Under the pieces are notes generated by a model that saw nothing but the letters and a program-made list of their open reading frames with translations, ran no database searches and was not told where the DNA came from. Positions 1 to 11,000 of a stretch of 64,000 nt of DNA are shown in pieces. The translations under genes and the position numbers were made by a program. Positions within the stretch are counted from its first letter, which is position 1. Each line of letters starts with the position of its first letter. This DNA is from Favolaschia claudopus. Its lineage: Eukaryota; Basidiomycota; Agaricomycetes; Agaricales; Mycenaceae. The stretch is taken from positions 124,001 through 188,000 of the forward strand of contig JAWWNJ010000201.1 of assembly GCA_037176885.1 (NCBI GenBank), written 5' to 3'.

Positions 1-713
1 TCGCGTCCTTCTTCAAGCCAGAATAGTAAATGGGGGGAGAAAGTAAGGGTAGCTTTGACTTGTCGTCTCCAGGAAAGTATAAGAACTCCTCTGGAGTTTT
101 CTTCATTTCGGATTCTGTCTGCAGTTTTTCCCAAGAACCTTTAAGACGCTCAACGAAGTTGGAACGTCCGCTGCTCATGTACTTCAAAAACTGCAAGACG
201 GTCAGCAAAAAAAAATTCAGTCCATCAATAAATCAGAACTGACATTGTCTTTGAAGCCGGGAAAAGACGACCCATCGACTAGTGAGTGGAACTTCACAGG
301 AACGTGCTCATACAGAGTGCAGGTAAGCAAGTTGTTATAGAGCTTAGATGATTTGAAAATTGCGTCAATGTCTTCTGCAGTACCATCAAGGCTTATGCAT
401 TAGCGCAAAGCTTTTCTCTAAAGCTTGAATAGCGTCGAGATAATTATGCGGATTAGCCTGGACTTTCTCCTTGCTGCCGCTTGTTGTCTGAGCGATAGTC
501 TGGTAGTCACGCAGCTCTACCTGAGTACGAGCTAGTTGTAACTGGGTGTCTCTCAATGCCTACACCACATTTTTTTCAGATTCAATGAACGCCTCGTATT
601 AAAAAAAGGGATGAAATGAATACCTCACGCAGTTCATCGACCGTTGCATCTGCACCTGGAATGTTGAATGTACGAAGAATGACCTCAACCTCGCCCTGGC
701 CGTCGTCCTCCAT
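1..713 (-). CDS. Hypothetical protein, 3 exons, cut by the left window edge, one frameshift
   Basis: I do not recognise the product. Reading the minus strand, three exons join in phase: 713-624 (ATG at 713), 559-244 and 190-1. The introns, 623-560 and 243-191, have GT/AG ends and usual basidiomycete lengths. Exon 1 gives an acidic start (MEDDGQGEVEVILRTFNIPG), exon 2 a helical stretch (ALRDTQLQLARTQVELRDYQ) and exon 3 a segment with FLYFPGDDKSKLPLLSPP. No known catalytic motif is visible. Exon 2 is 316 bases long, so one extra base near 395 shifts the frame; without it the three exons read through. That may be a real mutation or a consensus error. The start could also lie further upstream behind another intron, because TTTGCCAG just before the ATG looks like an acceptor. 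Confidence 0.5.
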
Positions 714-1261
714 TTGCTGGCAAAGAAAGTGGGAGTAAAGGTATGTTTTCGAGTGGCGTTGACGGTGATGAAATCTATTTTTGATGCAGTCAAAAGTTTA
801 AATTTTCACTGTGGTCGTCGAGTCGGGTTAAAGCAATTTTGTGTCAAGGACAGTCAAGCATTACGGTGTAGTCCAAATACTAGTAATATACTATTTCATG
901 AATAATAAACCAGTGTATTCAAAGCAAAAGATCAATCGCAAGTACAATGTTTAGGGAAGTATCGACGACAATCGTTGGTCTGTTTAGAAGTTTCGTCGTG
1001 AAATCCAATGCAAATTTGTGGAGCATCTGCCGGAGTAACTGAGATGACTGGAGAGATGGCATGCAACGAGGTAGATTCGGACGCCGGTGCCGCACTGGCG
1101 AAGGAGGAGGGTGCAAATGTTGGAGCGGACATGGGACCGGGTTTCGTCTACATGGAATGAGCTCAAAATTGGGCGTTTCAAATGATTGAGGGAAGCTCAC
1201 AAAGCCCGCATATATAGATCTCCAAGTTTACTGAAACGCTCATGAAGAAGAGCATGGTTTC
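714..1261. other. Intergenic stretch, nothing recognised
   Basis: Short open frames occur on the minus strand at 930-1200, but they overlap in three frames, are Pro/Ser-rich and match nothing I know. Treated as intergenic, or as further decay of the Cdc48-related sequence beside it. Confidence 0.4.
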
Positions 1262-1686
<425 letters not shown>

Positions 1687-2214
1687 TTTTTTTTTTGAAT
1701 CCTCGTTATTTTGCCCTTTGTCCCTAAAAACATGGTAGGCATACTTGGTACTGTAAATGTAATCTAAGTATCATAATAGACTGTTTTCGTGGAATTGTTT
1801 CGACCGGTGGTAGACTGTTATCAGGCCGACATTAGGCCATGACGAACGTATGCGCGTGTAGCGCGTAAGGTAAGGTATGGGGGGGTCTAGGCCTCGCTGG
1901 GGGCACTGGTGAGTAATGTAAAGATAAATAAGACGTACGTAGAGGGTTCAGGCATCATGGGCGCTTCTGCGGGTCGGGTGGGGTCTGCGAGAGGGTTCAC
2001 TGCGTTTTGCGGAAGGGATCGGCGGCGCGGGGAAAGTCTACAAGGGAGACCTCGCCATTGTAACGGAGTGATGCGAGGAATTCGTCGCGTGTGGGTGCGG
2101 AGGGGTCCGGGGCGTCTGGAAGTTGGCTATGGACATTGTGGAAACGACCGGTGCGAGCGATGTAATGGGGGGGGGGGGGGGGGGGCGGCTTGAGAGAACA
2201 AGCTCTGTTTAATC
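1687..2214. other. Intergenic, G-rich, with a run of 19 G
   Basis: No gene recognised. An uninterrupted run of 19 G lies at 2167-2185, in a 200-base G-rich stretch on the plus strand (GGGTCGGGTGGGG, GGAGGGGTCCGGGG). Such a run can form a G-quadruplex and is prone to length errors. Confidence 0.5.
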
Positions 2215-3079
2215 AACCATACTTGGTTTGAACCATGTATAATCAAGGTTCATTAAACAAGGGTTCAAACAACGGTTTAAACAAGGTTTGAACAGTGTTT
2301 GGAACACATGCAAAAAGAGCAGCCGTTAAGAGGAATTGAACGACAGACCACAGCATAAACACGAAAGTGAATTGGATAGTAAACCATTAGACCAAAGAGG
2401 AGATGATAAGACACTCCTCTGAGGGTTCTCGATACTGATTTTGCGCAACTGACTTCAACAAAATTAAGCTCATTAGACCGAGCCACCATATGAAACCGAC
2501 CTCTACTCTAAGCTAGGAGATTAATTTAATCATGGAGTCCCTCCTATGTGGAAGGCTATCTCTCCCTTAAACAGCACAAATGCATTGAAAAAGGAGTCAA
2601 TTTCGAGAGTGATCACGGTAAAAGCTTGGTAAACGCCTCCTCGCTGGTAGCAGTGAAAATTCTTTCACAGCGCAAATATAGGCCTTGCATGCCATGCATA
2701 GTAATCCTCACATGTGAAAGCAGGTTTACAGTGCGTTTTGAACACTCGATTGACACAATCCACAAGAGAAAAGGGACTTGGTAGATTTCGTCTGAAGAAT
2801 GAGCCATGGGCCCAGTGTATACAGAACACTTTAGAGGCTACCAATTGTACCTTTGGTGTACTTGTATGTGTTTCTTAATCTTCTTTGCGCGCGAAGTCTG
2901 ATGGTCACTGGTTCAATCCCCGCTCTTGTTTTGCACTGAATTTCTTATATGCTTAATCACTGTTTAAACCATTCTCTTTTCCCACCCGTTCTGAAGGCCG
3001 CTTGGCCATTTAATTAAATCAGTAAATAATCGGTGATTCACGTTGAGACGCTGATTGTTTAAACAAACTTAGTATGGTT
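2215..3079. mobile_element. Possible non-autonomous element with imperfect terminal inverted repeats
   Basis: AACCATACTTGGTTTG at 2215-2230 faces CAAACTTAGTATGGTT at 3064-3079; 14 of 16 positions pair as an inverted repeat. Sequence just inside both ends is rich in GTTTAAAC/TTTGAAC words. No open frame of note. No clear target duplication was found, so the boundaries are tentative. Confidence 0.3.
2325..2400 (-). pseudogene. Degenerate tRNA-derived sequence (A and B box remnants)
   Basis: On the minus strand TGGTCTAATGG (2394-2384) fits a Pol III A box and GTTCAATTCC (2341-2332) fits a B box about 50 bases downstream. No cloverleaf can be closed. A second isolated B-box-like word, GGTTCAATCCC, lies at 2910-2920 on the plus strand. 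Both sit inside the putative repeat 2215-3079, so a tRNA-headed SINE remnant is possible. Confidence 0.3.
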
Positions 3080-3844
3080 ACTGGGATGACGGCTAGGGCA
3101 CGGGGCAGTCTGCGAGCGGTTTTAATGTACGAGCCTCGGAGGAGCTTTGCGTCGTATCGAACGAGCCGCGCGTATCGAGGAGACTGTTTCCAGTCCTTCA
3201 ATACCGCAGCTCGCAGTTCGGCGTTGTATAGTGACCCTAGTCTAGGGTTAGAAAAGCGCAAAATCTCGAAACTGTGTGTGTCTAACTCCCGATTTCAGGG
3301 AGAAAGGCATCGGTTTATGGCTTAAAGTTAGCCAGTACATAGCTCACCCCTGACCTAGCAAACATCCATAACAAGAATTTCTTGGTGTTGATTGAGATTT
3401 GGTCAAGGTTCAATGGTGCGGCAGACATTTGATGCGCTGATGGAATCGTACAGCCACCGGCTATGTCTCGGCCCGTACCAAGAGCGCGAAATCCGTGGGA
3501 GAAAAAAAAATATTTTGTGAATTTTGAGACTTTTGACCCGGGGGATCTCTAGTCTTCCTTCTTATAGTGATTTCTGCACAGTTTCAATCCCACTGGGTAA
3601 AAAGTGAGTGCACATGTACAGTAACAATTTCCAAATTAGGTATCTGCCTTGTCACGAAGTTGACAAGTAGACCACGTACATTGAATATGATGTACGTGGA
3701 CAATGGTCCACATAGGAGGGGAAGCTCGCTACAATCCATTCAAAGCACAAATTAAATATACATTCAGTCTACTTATTCTAAGCAATTATACAGCTGTTCC
3801 GAGTCAACATATATAAGGCCCAACAAAACTGAATTCTGTAAGTA
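3080..3844. other. Intergenic, no gene recognised
   Basis: Overlapping antisense open frames at 3019-3325 share no recognisable domain. A short palindrome lies at 3671-3700 (10-base arms CCACGTACAT / ATGTACGTGG, loop of 8). Confidence 0.4.
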
Positions 3845-4130
3845 CTGTATCTCCCTGTATGGAGGCAACCGCCAAGCGACCGTGACAAAACGGTTGCCTT
3901 ATTTCAAGGCAACCGACCCTCCGTGAGCCGTGACCGTTGCCAAAAGAGGCAACGGGCGTCCAACGCGCCCAAGGCGCTTACTGATTTTTTTGGGCCTTTA
4001 AACCATATTTTTCGATGTCACGATTTTTTCAAGGAAATGACCCTCACCGTGACCGTGACCACGTCAAAAAGAGGCAACGCAACCGACCCCACCGTTACCG
4101 TGACGGTTGCCTCCATACAGGGAGATACAG
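3845..4130. mobile_element. MITE with perfect inverted ends and TA duplication (Tc1/mariner-like)
   Basis: CTGTATCTCCCTGTATGGAG at 3845-3864 begins an inverted repeat that returns perfectly at 4104-4130 (27 bases each arm). TA lies immediately outside both ends (3843-3844 and 4131-4132), the usual target duplication of Tc1/mariner-type elements. The 286-base interior has no coding sequence and consists of GAGGCAACSG and CCGTGACCGTGAC words that themselves fold. Confidence 0.75.
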
Positions 4131-5046
4131 TATCTCCTGTATGACATTGTGGCAAAGCCATAGGTGTTCAGTTCGAAACCAAGAATCTCTCTACGGCAAC
4201 TCTACGGTCCATATCAGCCCTAAGCATCTGACGAACCGCAGTCTCATTTGGTCGCTGCAATCTTTCCACAACAAAAGGTGAACGAAAACCAAACTTATTC
4301 CCTTCAATGTTTTTGCCCCTGAGATTGCAACAAATGACAGGGCAGGAGCAAAGTCTTGTTTACCCAGATCAATCACTGCTGACTTTTGTAAATGGTATTT
4401 GCCCAGGCTAGAGTCAGAGGGAACGTTCGTGATAATGGCAGTCCATTAGATTCCCATTCCACTGTTCTCGGAAGAATAGGAAAACCCTGAGTTCCATTGA
4501 CCAGCCCTTTTGATGTCCACAGGTCGCAAGTGATTATGATATGAGCACCTTCTGCTAAAAAGATCTCTGCCTACAATTGTCCAACAACCTCCACATCCTC
4601 AGCTGATGCTTATCTAGAAATTCTAGAGTTTGCTCCGTTAACACGGTGATGCTTAGCTCTGCAGCAAGTCCCAGGCTTATTGAGTGCTGCTAACTATGTT
4701 TTGTTTACCATATCAACCGCTTCGTTGGTGGCAAGCAAGTCAGAAGTAAATTAGTCTCACCAAGTCAGACTCTACAAGATTTATGATAGTCGATAAATCC
4801 AAGGGGGTGCGGGCCGGAGAAGCCGGCACACCGGGCAGGGAGGGTGGGTCAGCCGAGGAGGTCGATAAAAAAAAATAATGATGTTTTATTTTCGGCCTCA
4901 GATTTGATATTATGGCCTCAAAACCATGTCCAGAATGCACGTTTCTGCGATTCTAGCCTCAGAGATGCACTTACTAGGCGTAATTGTCGAGTTTGAGCAT
5001 CTTCATCCAATTTGGGAAGTTGATGTCGTCAACTCTTTGGTGATAT
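4131..5046. other. Intergenic upstream of the large gene, nothing recognised
   Basis: No domain, RNA gene or repeat end recognised. Promoter or leader exons of the gene that follows could lie here; I could not identify a splice chain reaching them. Confidence 0.35.
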
Positions 5047-8000
5047 TTGACAACGGCACTAAGCAAATCACCGATCAACACGACCTCGACAGACCTGCGA
5101 AGCTACCGCGGCATTCTCGCCATTGGAGGCCTAATTCTGGCCCAGTATGGCATCTTCTCAGGTCACCCACTTCCGCGCAACAAGCGTAGATCATGCTCAC
5201 GTCTTCAGGTGGAGAATGAAACCCGTAACGCGCGCTGGGAGAAAGACCAAAATAAAGCCGGCTTCGCGCGATGTCCTGAATGCAAACGACTTCTGCAATA
5301 CGGCCCTGGAGGAGTAGTCAACCTTGAAAAAACCCTGTGGAAGTGAGTTCTGGATGGGAGGTGATCCAGGAAAAGGGTCGGTGGTCCGAAGATGGTGAAG
5401 CACGGTGAAGGTGAGGTGTGTCGAATATCGCCTGTACGGGTAGAGCAGGAAATACGAAGAATAATGGAGTAAAAATGGGAGTGATTCGGAGGGGGTGTGC
5501 TCGGACTCGGAAAGCTCGGTAACTCGGTATCTCGGTGGCTAGAAGCCCACTGGCGACGTTCCACGAAGGAACAGTGGATTCACTCTCTGGAACCCTAGCG
5601 CTCGTGCGCTACACTGGCCGCGATGGTGGTGGTACAAGGGTAAGATTGCACGATCAACTCCTATCTACGACAGCTGTACCTAATGATCGCAAATAGAAAT
5701 TATTGTGCAGCAAGTGTGAACGGGATAAAGTAGAGAAAGAGATGTGCGGGTCAGCTACCCCTTCCACAGTGGGGGAAACCTTTGATGTCGACCCCGACAT
5801 CCCGTGAAACAAGAAGGAAAGATGACCCGCACTCTCGGTTACGGGACGAAACGGAATGAATATCAAGGCAGTGAGGTAAAATGCGCACGAACGGGTGCCA
5901 GATATTCAGCCAAACTCTGTGTTCCCCTCTGCGTCTCCAGTCGATCTATCATCGCGATGATCAGCGCCAATTGACGGCGAAACACGGTATTTCCAACGAG
6001 GATTTCGAAAATGAGCAGCGGAAACTTGTCGACGCCGGGGATGTGCGGTTTGGTGGCATGTGAAGGTGAGTGATGGGGAGGATGACGAGCTGGTGAAGTT
6101 GGAATTGAATGGATACTCGGCACAGTTGGAAATATGAAGTCGCGGGAAGGATGAGGATTAGGGTGGATTGGAGGATCGGAAACTCGACTCGGATGAACAG
6201 GTTCGAGGTGGGGGAAACCTTGAGATTTTCGAAGATCGGGATGAGGAGAAGGCGAAGGATGGTTGTAGGATGCTAGAAGATGAGCCGCGACACCGCCTCG
6301 ATTGCGTGTCATCGGAAGGGGAGATCCGTCGTAACGAACAAGACGTCCCTCGAGCGTATAAGCTGCCAACTTCTTCTCGATGAGCTCGGCAGTTCGTGGG
6401 CATGCAGCATAGCTGAGTCGATGAGCGCGTGTCTTTCCGCAAACAAAGCAGCGAAGCGAGCGTTGTACGCGTGAAGTCGAAATAGGAGTCGTAGGAATCA
6501 TGACGGCGATCTCCGGAACGTGCGTTTGAGCGACAGATATTGAACGGATAGGGGATAGGGATGAGTGAGGATGACTCGGGAACGACTCGGAAGGCTCGAA
6601 GCAGGGCGATACGACGGCGAGAGGGCGAATAGAATGTGGAGATGGATGGGATGAAGCACGGACCAACACGGAATACCCTGCAGGTCAAGCGAAGCGTAAG
6701 ACCTGCCCTCCCTCGCGGTGGGCTCCACTGTGGAAGTGAGTTCTGGATGGGAGGTGATCCAGGAAAAGGGTCGGTGGTCCGAAGATGGTGAAGCACGGTG
6801 AAGGTGAGGTGTGTCGAATATCGCCTGTACGGGTAGAGCAGGAAATACGAAGAATAATGGAGTAAAAATGGGAGTGATTCGGAGGGGGTGTGCTCGGACT
6901 CGGAAAGCTCGGTAACTCGGTATCTCGGTGGCTAGAAGCCCACTGGCGACGTTCCACGAAGGAACAGTGGATTCACTCTCTGGAACCCTAGCGCTCGTGC
7001 GCTACACTGGCCGCGATGGTGGTGGTACAAGGGTAAGATTGCACGATCAACTCCTATCTACGACAGCTGTACCTAATGATCGCAAATAGAAATTATTGTG
7101 CAGCAAGTGTGAACGGGATAAAGTAGAGAAAGAGATGTGCGGGTCAGCTACCCCTTCCACAACCCACCTCGGTAAACAGGTCTGTGTCGATGAAAAGAAA
7201 CAGGTCGAAAATGCAAAGAAGACACGCACACTTGGCCAATTTTTCACGAAGAAGGCTCCTCCCGTGCCGAGCACTGTTCGTGCGCCGCCCCCCGTCGGTC
7301 CTTCTCGTCTTCTTCTGTCCAATTCGAACCAAAATTCTGGTCCCATCAATATTCCGACTTCATCTTCGCGGACTGGGCCAACCCCATCTGTTATCGCGCG
7401 TTCCGACACCTCAGACTCGGCTCGGCGTCTCACAGATCTTATCATTCAACTGCGAGAAGGCGCTCGGCATCTTCCTCCCTCTCCAGAAGCAGACGAATCA
7501 AACCCACTGTCAATTTTCTCTGCGGAACCAGCCTCGTATGTTCCCGCCAACGCCGATCCCGAAAACTTATGGGAGCTTCTATCGTCAACATTCCACAAAG
7601 CCTTTGACTATGGCGGAAGTGCGGAAAGTCGGGAGCGTATGATTCAACCCGGACTTTTGGGGATCGAAGGATTTTGTCGATTTCTCGAGTATTTTGTAGG
7701 ACGCGGGCTCGAAGGAGCAATGGTGGAATTAAAAGCTGAACAATTACTGTCTGCGCTGAATTCCATGTAAGTCACCGTTGCTATATCATCTCTTTTAGCT
7801 AGTAGGACCTGATTAATACCATTCAGACGCGAAAAATCTGGCATTCCTCCCCCAACTCCATCGCCTCAGCATCAAGCAGCCTTTGAAATCGCCCCCCACG
7901 AAGAAGCAATCGATGCTAGCGTACCCTCAACCCCGAAAACTCAACAACACTGCGTAGGCTTCATTTTTCCGTGCGGTTTGGACTACCCGTGGGGCCTCCA

Positions 8001-11000
8001 CGACAAGATAACATTTCCGTGGAGTGTTCATCTCGATCGCGGCGTCATCACTCTCCGATCCCACGCATGCGCAGGCCAGCCGGCGAGTGGGAGGACCATG
8101 TGCGCCTCTTGCTCTGGTTTATCTAGCGAAACGAGCATGGAAGGGATTCTGGATCGCGCCGAGCACGGAATTCCTGCCAGCGCCAATTACGCTTATTACG
8201 GTGTTGCGGGACTTACCGAGCTTCTGCGGCGTAAGAGTCAACAACTTCAGGAGCTCCGTTTGAAGGGTATGAACACAGCACGAAAGCTTTTGGTCCAGGC
8301 ACGCTCGCTTTCGGATTATAAGCGTCTCGTTCGTGCAATTGGCAGTGGGGTGGCGCAGAACGTAGATCGTCTCATTCGGGTTGCTTTGAGGCAGGGGCGC
8401 GGTGTTCGTGGCGTGCTTCGGCTTCACGACGAGGCTGCGCGGGGCGTCTATCATCCGAAAGATTACACAGAGGAGGACGATCTGCGGGGCATTTTGAATT
8501 GGAAAATGGGCGGAAATCGGCTCGCCGATTTTGCGCATCGAGCTCTCGGTCTCCCGAGTCGAACTACATTGCGAAATCGACTCACCGTACCTCCCATCAC
8601 GCCTTCACCAGGAATTCCACAGGTTGCGGAGGTGGCGCAAAATGTTGAGGCATGTTTCAAGGGCTTGAAGGACGCTCTGACCGATCGGAAAGCCGTCCAC
8701 GCGATCCTGATGTTTGACGAATTGGCAACCGAGAAACGGATTCGCTGGGATGACAAGACAAATAACTTCCTTGGTGTCTGCAGACAGCATGGGCACCGCG
8801 TCTCGTTGCAATTCAATAACGAGGACGATCTCGAAGAGCTTTTTCGAGCTTTGGATTCAACCGTACCGACTCAAGCTGTTCATCATGCGGGGGAGGTAAG
8901 ATATTTGAATTCCATCTATTCAGAACTTGGATTTACTGTTTTACAGGCGACTGTGGCAGCTGTTGGTGTACTCAGCAGCGATACCCGTCTCTACGCTGCA
9001 CGCCCAATACTTATTTCGGGCGACTGCAAAAAAGAGACGGGTGCAGAACATGCCGCCAACGTGATACGCCCCACAATCGACGGTGTGAACAGCAAAAAAG
9101 ATCTGCACAACCTTCGCATCGTGTCGATCGAATCGGACGGCGAAAGCCGTCGAGGTTCAGCTTTCATCGACTTGACATTCGTTCGGAAGCTATCGCCGGA
9201 GTCCCCTATTCACCCCCATCTGAAGGATTTGCCCCTCATGAATCTGTGGGTCGGCGAAGACGATCTAACTCCTGGCAAAGACCCGAAACATGTTTTCAAG
9301 CGAGGGCGGAATCGGTTCTTGCGCAAGTCTGGCACCCAAGTCATGGGTGTCTACATCTCACCCGCCATCATTCGAACTCATCTTCAATCGGTGCAGCATT
9401 CCTTCCAGCATATCAACTCTGTCTTGAACCCCAAGGACAAGCAGGACGTCAAATTGGCCTTCGAATTACTGAAAGATATCTGGTCTTTACCTCTGGTTTT
9501 CGAGAACAGTCGCCCAGGCTTCATATCCACTCGCACTGCGCTCCACACTGCCGGTACATTATTCTTGCATCTCCTTTTCCCGTACATCTGTGTCGACCTC
9601 TCTTTATCTGAGCAACTCGAGCACCTCAGCGCAGCTGCTCATTTGACCTTGGTCCTGTACCGCGATGGAGGGAAAGAGGCATTGCCGACACTTCTCTTCA
9701 CCGATATCATGATTATGATCAAGAACGTCTACTTCTGCGTTGCGAAAGCAAAAGTCGATGATCCTGAAGGCAACTTTTGGTTGGTTTTGCTCGGCACAGA
9801 TCGTCTAGAGCAACTTTTCGGAATCTTGCGCACTATGATCGGCAATGACTCGAATCTCGATCTGCTTCAACTCGTCGAGCGAATCACAGGTATGTTCAAC
9901 TCTTGAATGTCATCAGAAATCATGGTAATTATCGAATCCTAGGTACTACGGAATGCGCAAATATATTCGCAAAGTACCCACATTGGGATAGACCGCCACG
10001 GCGACTATCGCTGCCTGCATTGACGCGGGACGCGACTGAACTGCCCGACAAAGTCGATCACATCCGACCACCCTCCTGGCACGGCAGCACAGCCGTCCGA
10101 GATGTGACTCTGCTCACTTGCTGGAACCGCGGACGTCGTACTCTTGAGGCTGAACTCCCGCATATCGTATCCGCTCTTCAGTCTCTAGATGCCGATGCAG
10201 CCTCCAACCCCGATATCGACATTCTCTCTCCGCACGGCACCCTCATCACAAAAGTCAACATCGACGCGGACGACAATGAAGACGATGATGAACCAGATAC
10301 CGAAGATTCTACGACTACTCATTCTTTGGCTCACGACATCGAAGACGCGGTGATGGAGGAAGAAGAACGTGAGGCGCTCGCAACCCCAGTTGTCTCTCAT
10401 TCCATTGATATGGGCGGCAAACTCGTTCGAAAAACTCGTGCGCTTGGGCTGATGCAAAATTATCGTCGGAGCCCAAGTTCCACTGATCGTTTGCGCCGTG
10501 TCGCCGACATCGAGCGATTTTCGCGTGTTGAACCAACAGGTATCGCTGAATTTGATTCAGCATTTGGCGCTCCATCGATCCTCATCTCCGAGCCGATCGT
10601 TACCCTGGTTCGTTGCGACGACAAGCTCTTTGTCTGCGTCGGAGAAGTTACCGATATATTCGTCGACTCGCAGTCTGTTGACCAAGTTGCACTCGATACT
10701 CTGCTGGAGCGAGCGACCACCATATCATTTCAGATCCTACGCCTTGCTGCAGCCACCATCGAAGACGATCCCTCATTGAAACACGACTGGGTTTCTGGAA
10801 GTCGCATCAAAGCAATTCACTCTGCTCCAGGACGGCTCGTCCTTCCCATCGACCCTGCTCTTTCCACTCGTATCCCCGCCAAGCCATGCTATCTACTCGA
10901 CAGCTCAACCTTACGTGCATTCGGCGTTCGCCTCTTGGAATTGAACACAAAATCTACGAATAAATCAATTCCGAAATTCACGCCGACCGAAAGTTTTCCG

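Larger units (their letters stand above)
5336..7161 (-). mobile_element. Short non-autonomous LTR retrotransposon inserted in the zinc-finger exon
   Basis: Two 433-base direct repeats (5336-5768 and 6729-7161), with no difference that I can find, bound a 960-base interior. LTR ends are TGTGGAAG ... CTTCCACA. The target duplication is ACCC (5332-5335 and 7162-7165). Removing the element and one ACCC restores the frame across the finger of the split gene (EKT-HLGKQVC). The gag-like frame inside runs on the minus strand, so the right LTR is the 5' one; TGGAGCCCACCGCGAGG directly inside it (about 6726-6710, minus) is a plausible primer-binding site. No pol domain is present, so movement would need enzymes from elsewhere. 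Identical LTRs indicate a recent insertion. Confidence 0.9.

Noticed and set aside
1909..2193. A 94-residue plus-strand frame ending in a poly-Gly run
   Set aside because: The frame is driven by the G-run and G-rich composition; no homology recognised.
3019..3325. Two overlapping 80-residue frames on opposite strands as genes
   Set aside because: No domain, no splice signals, low length; could be chance.
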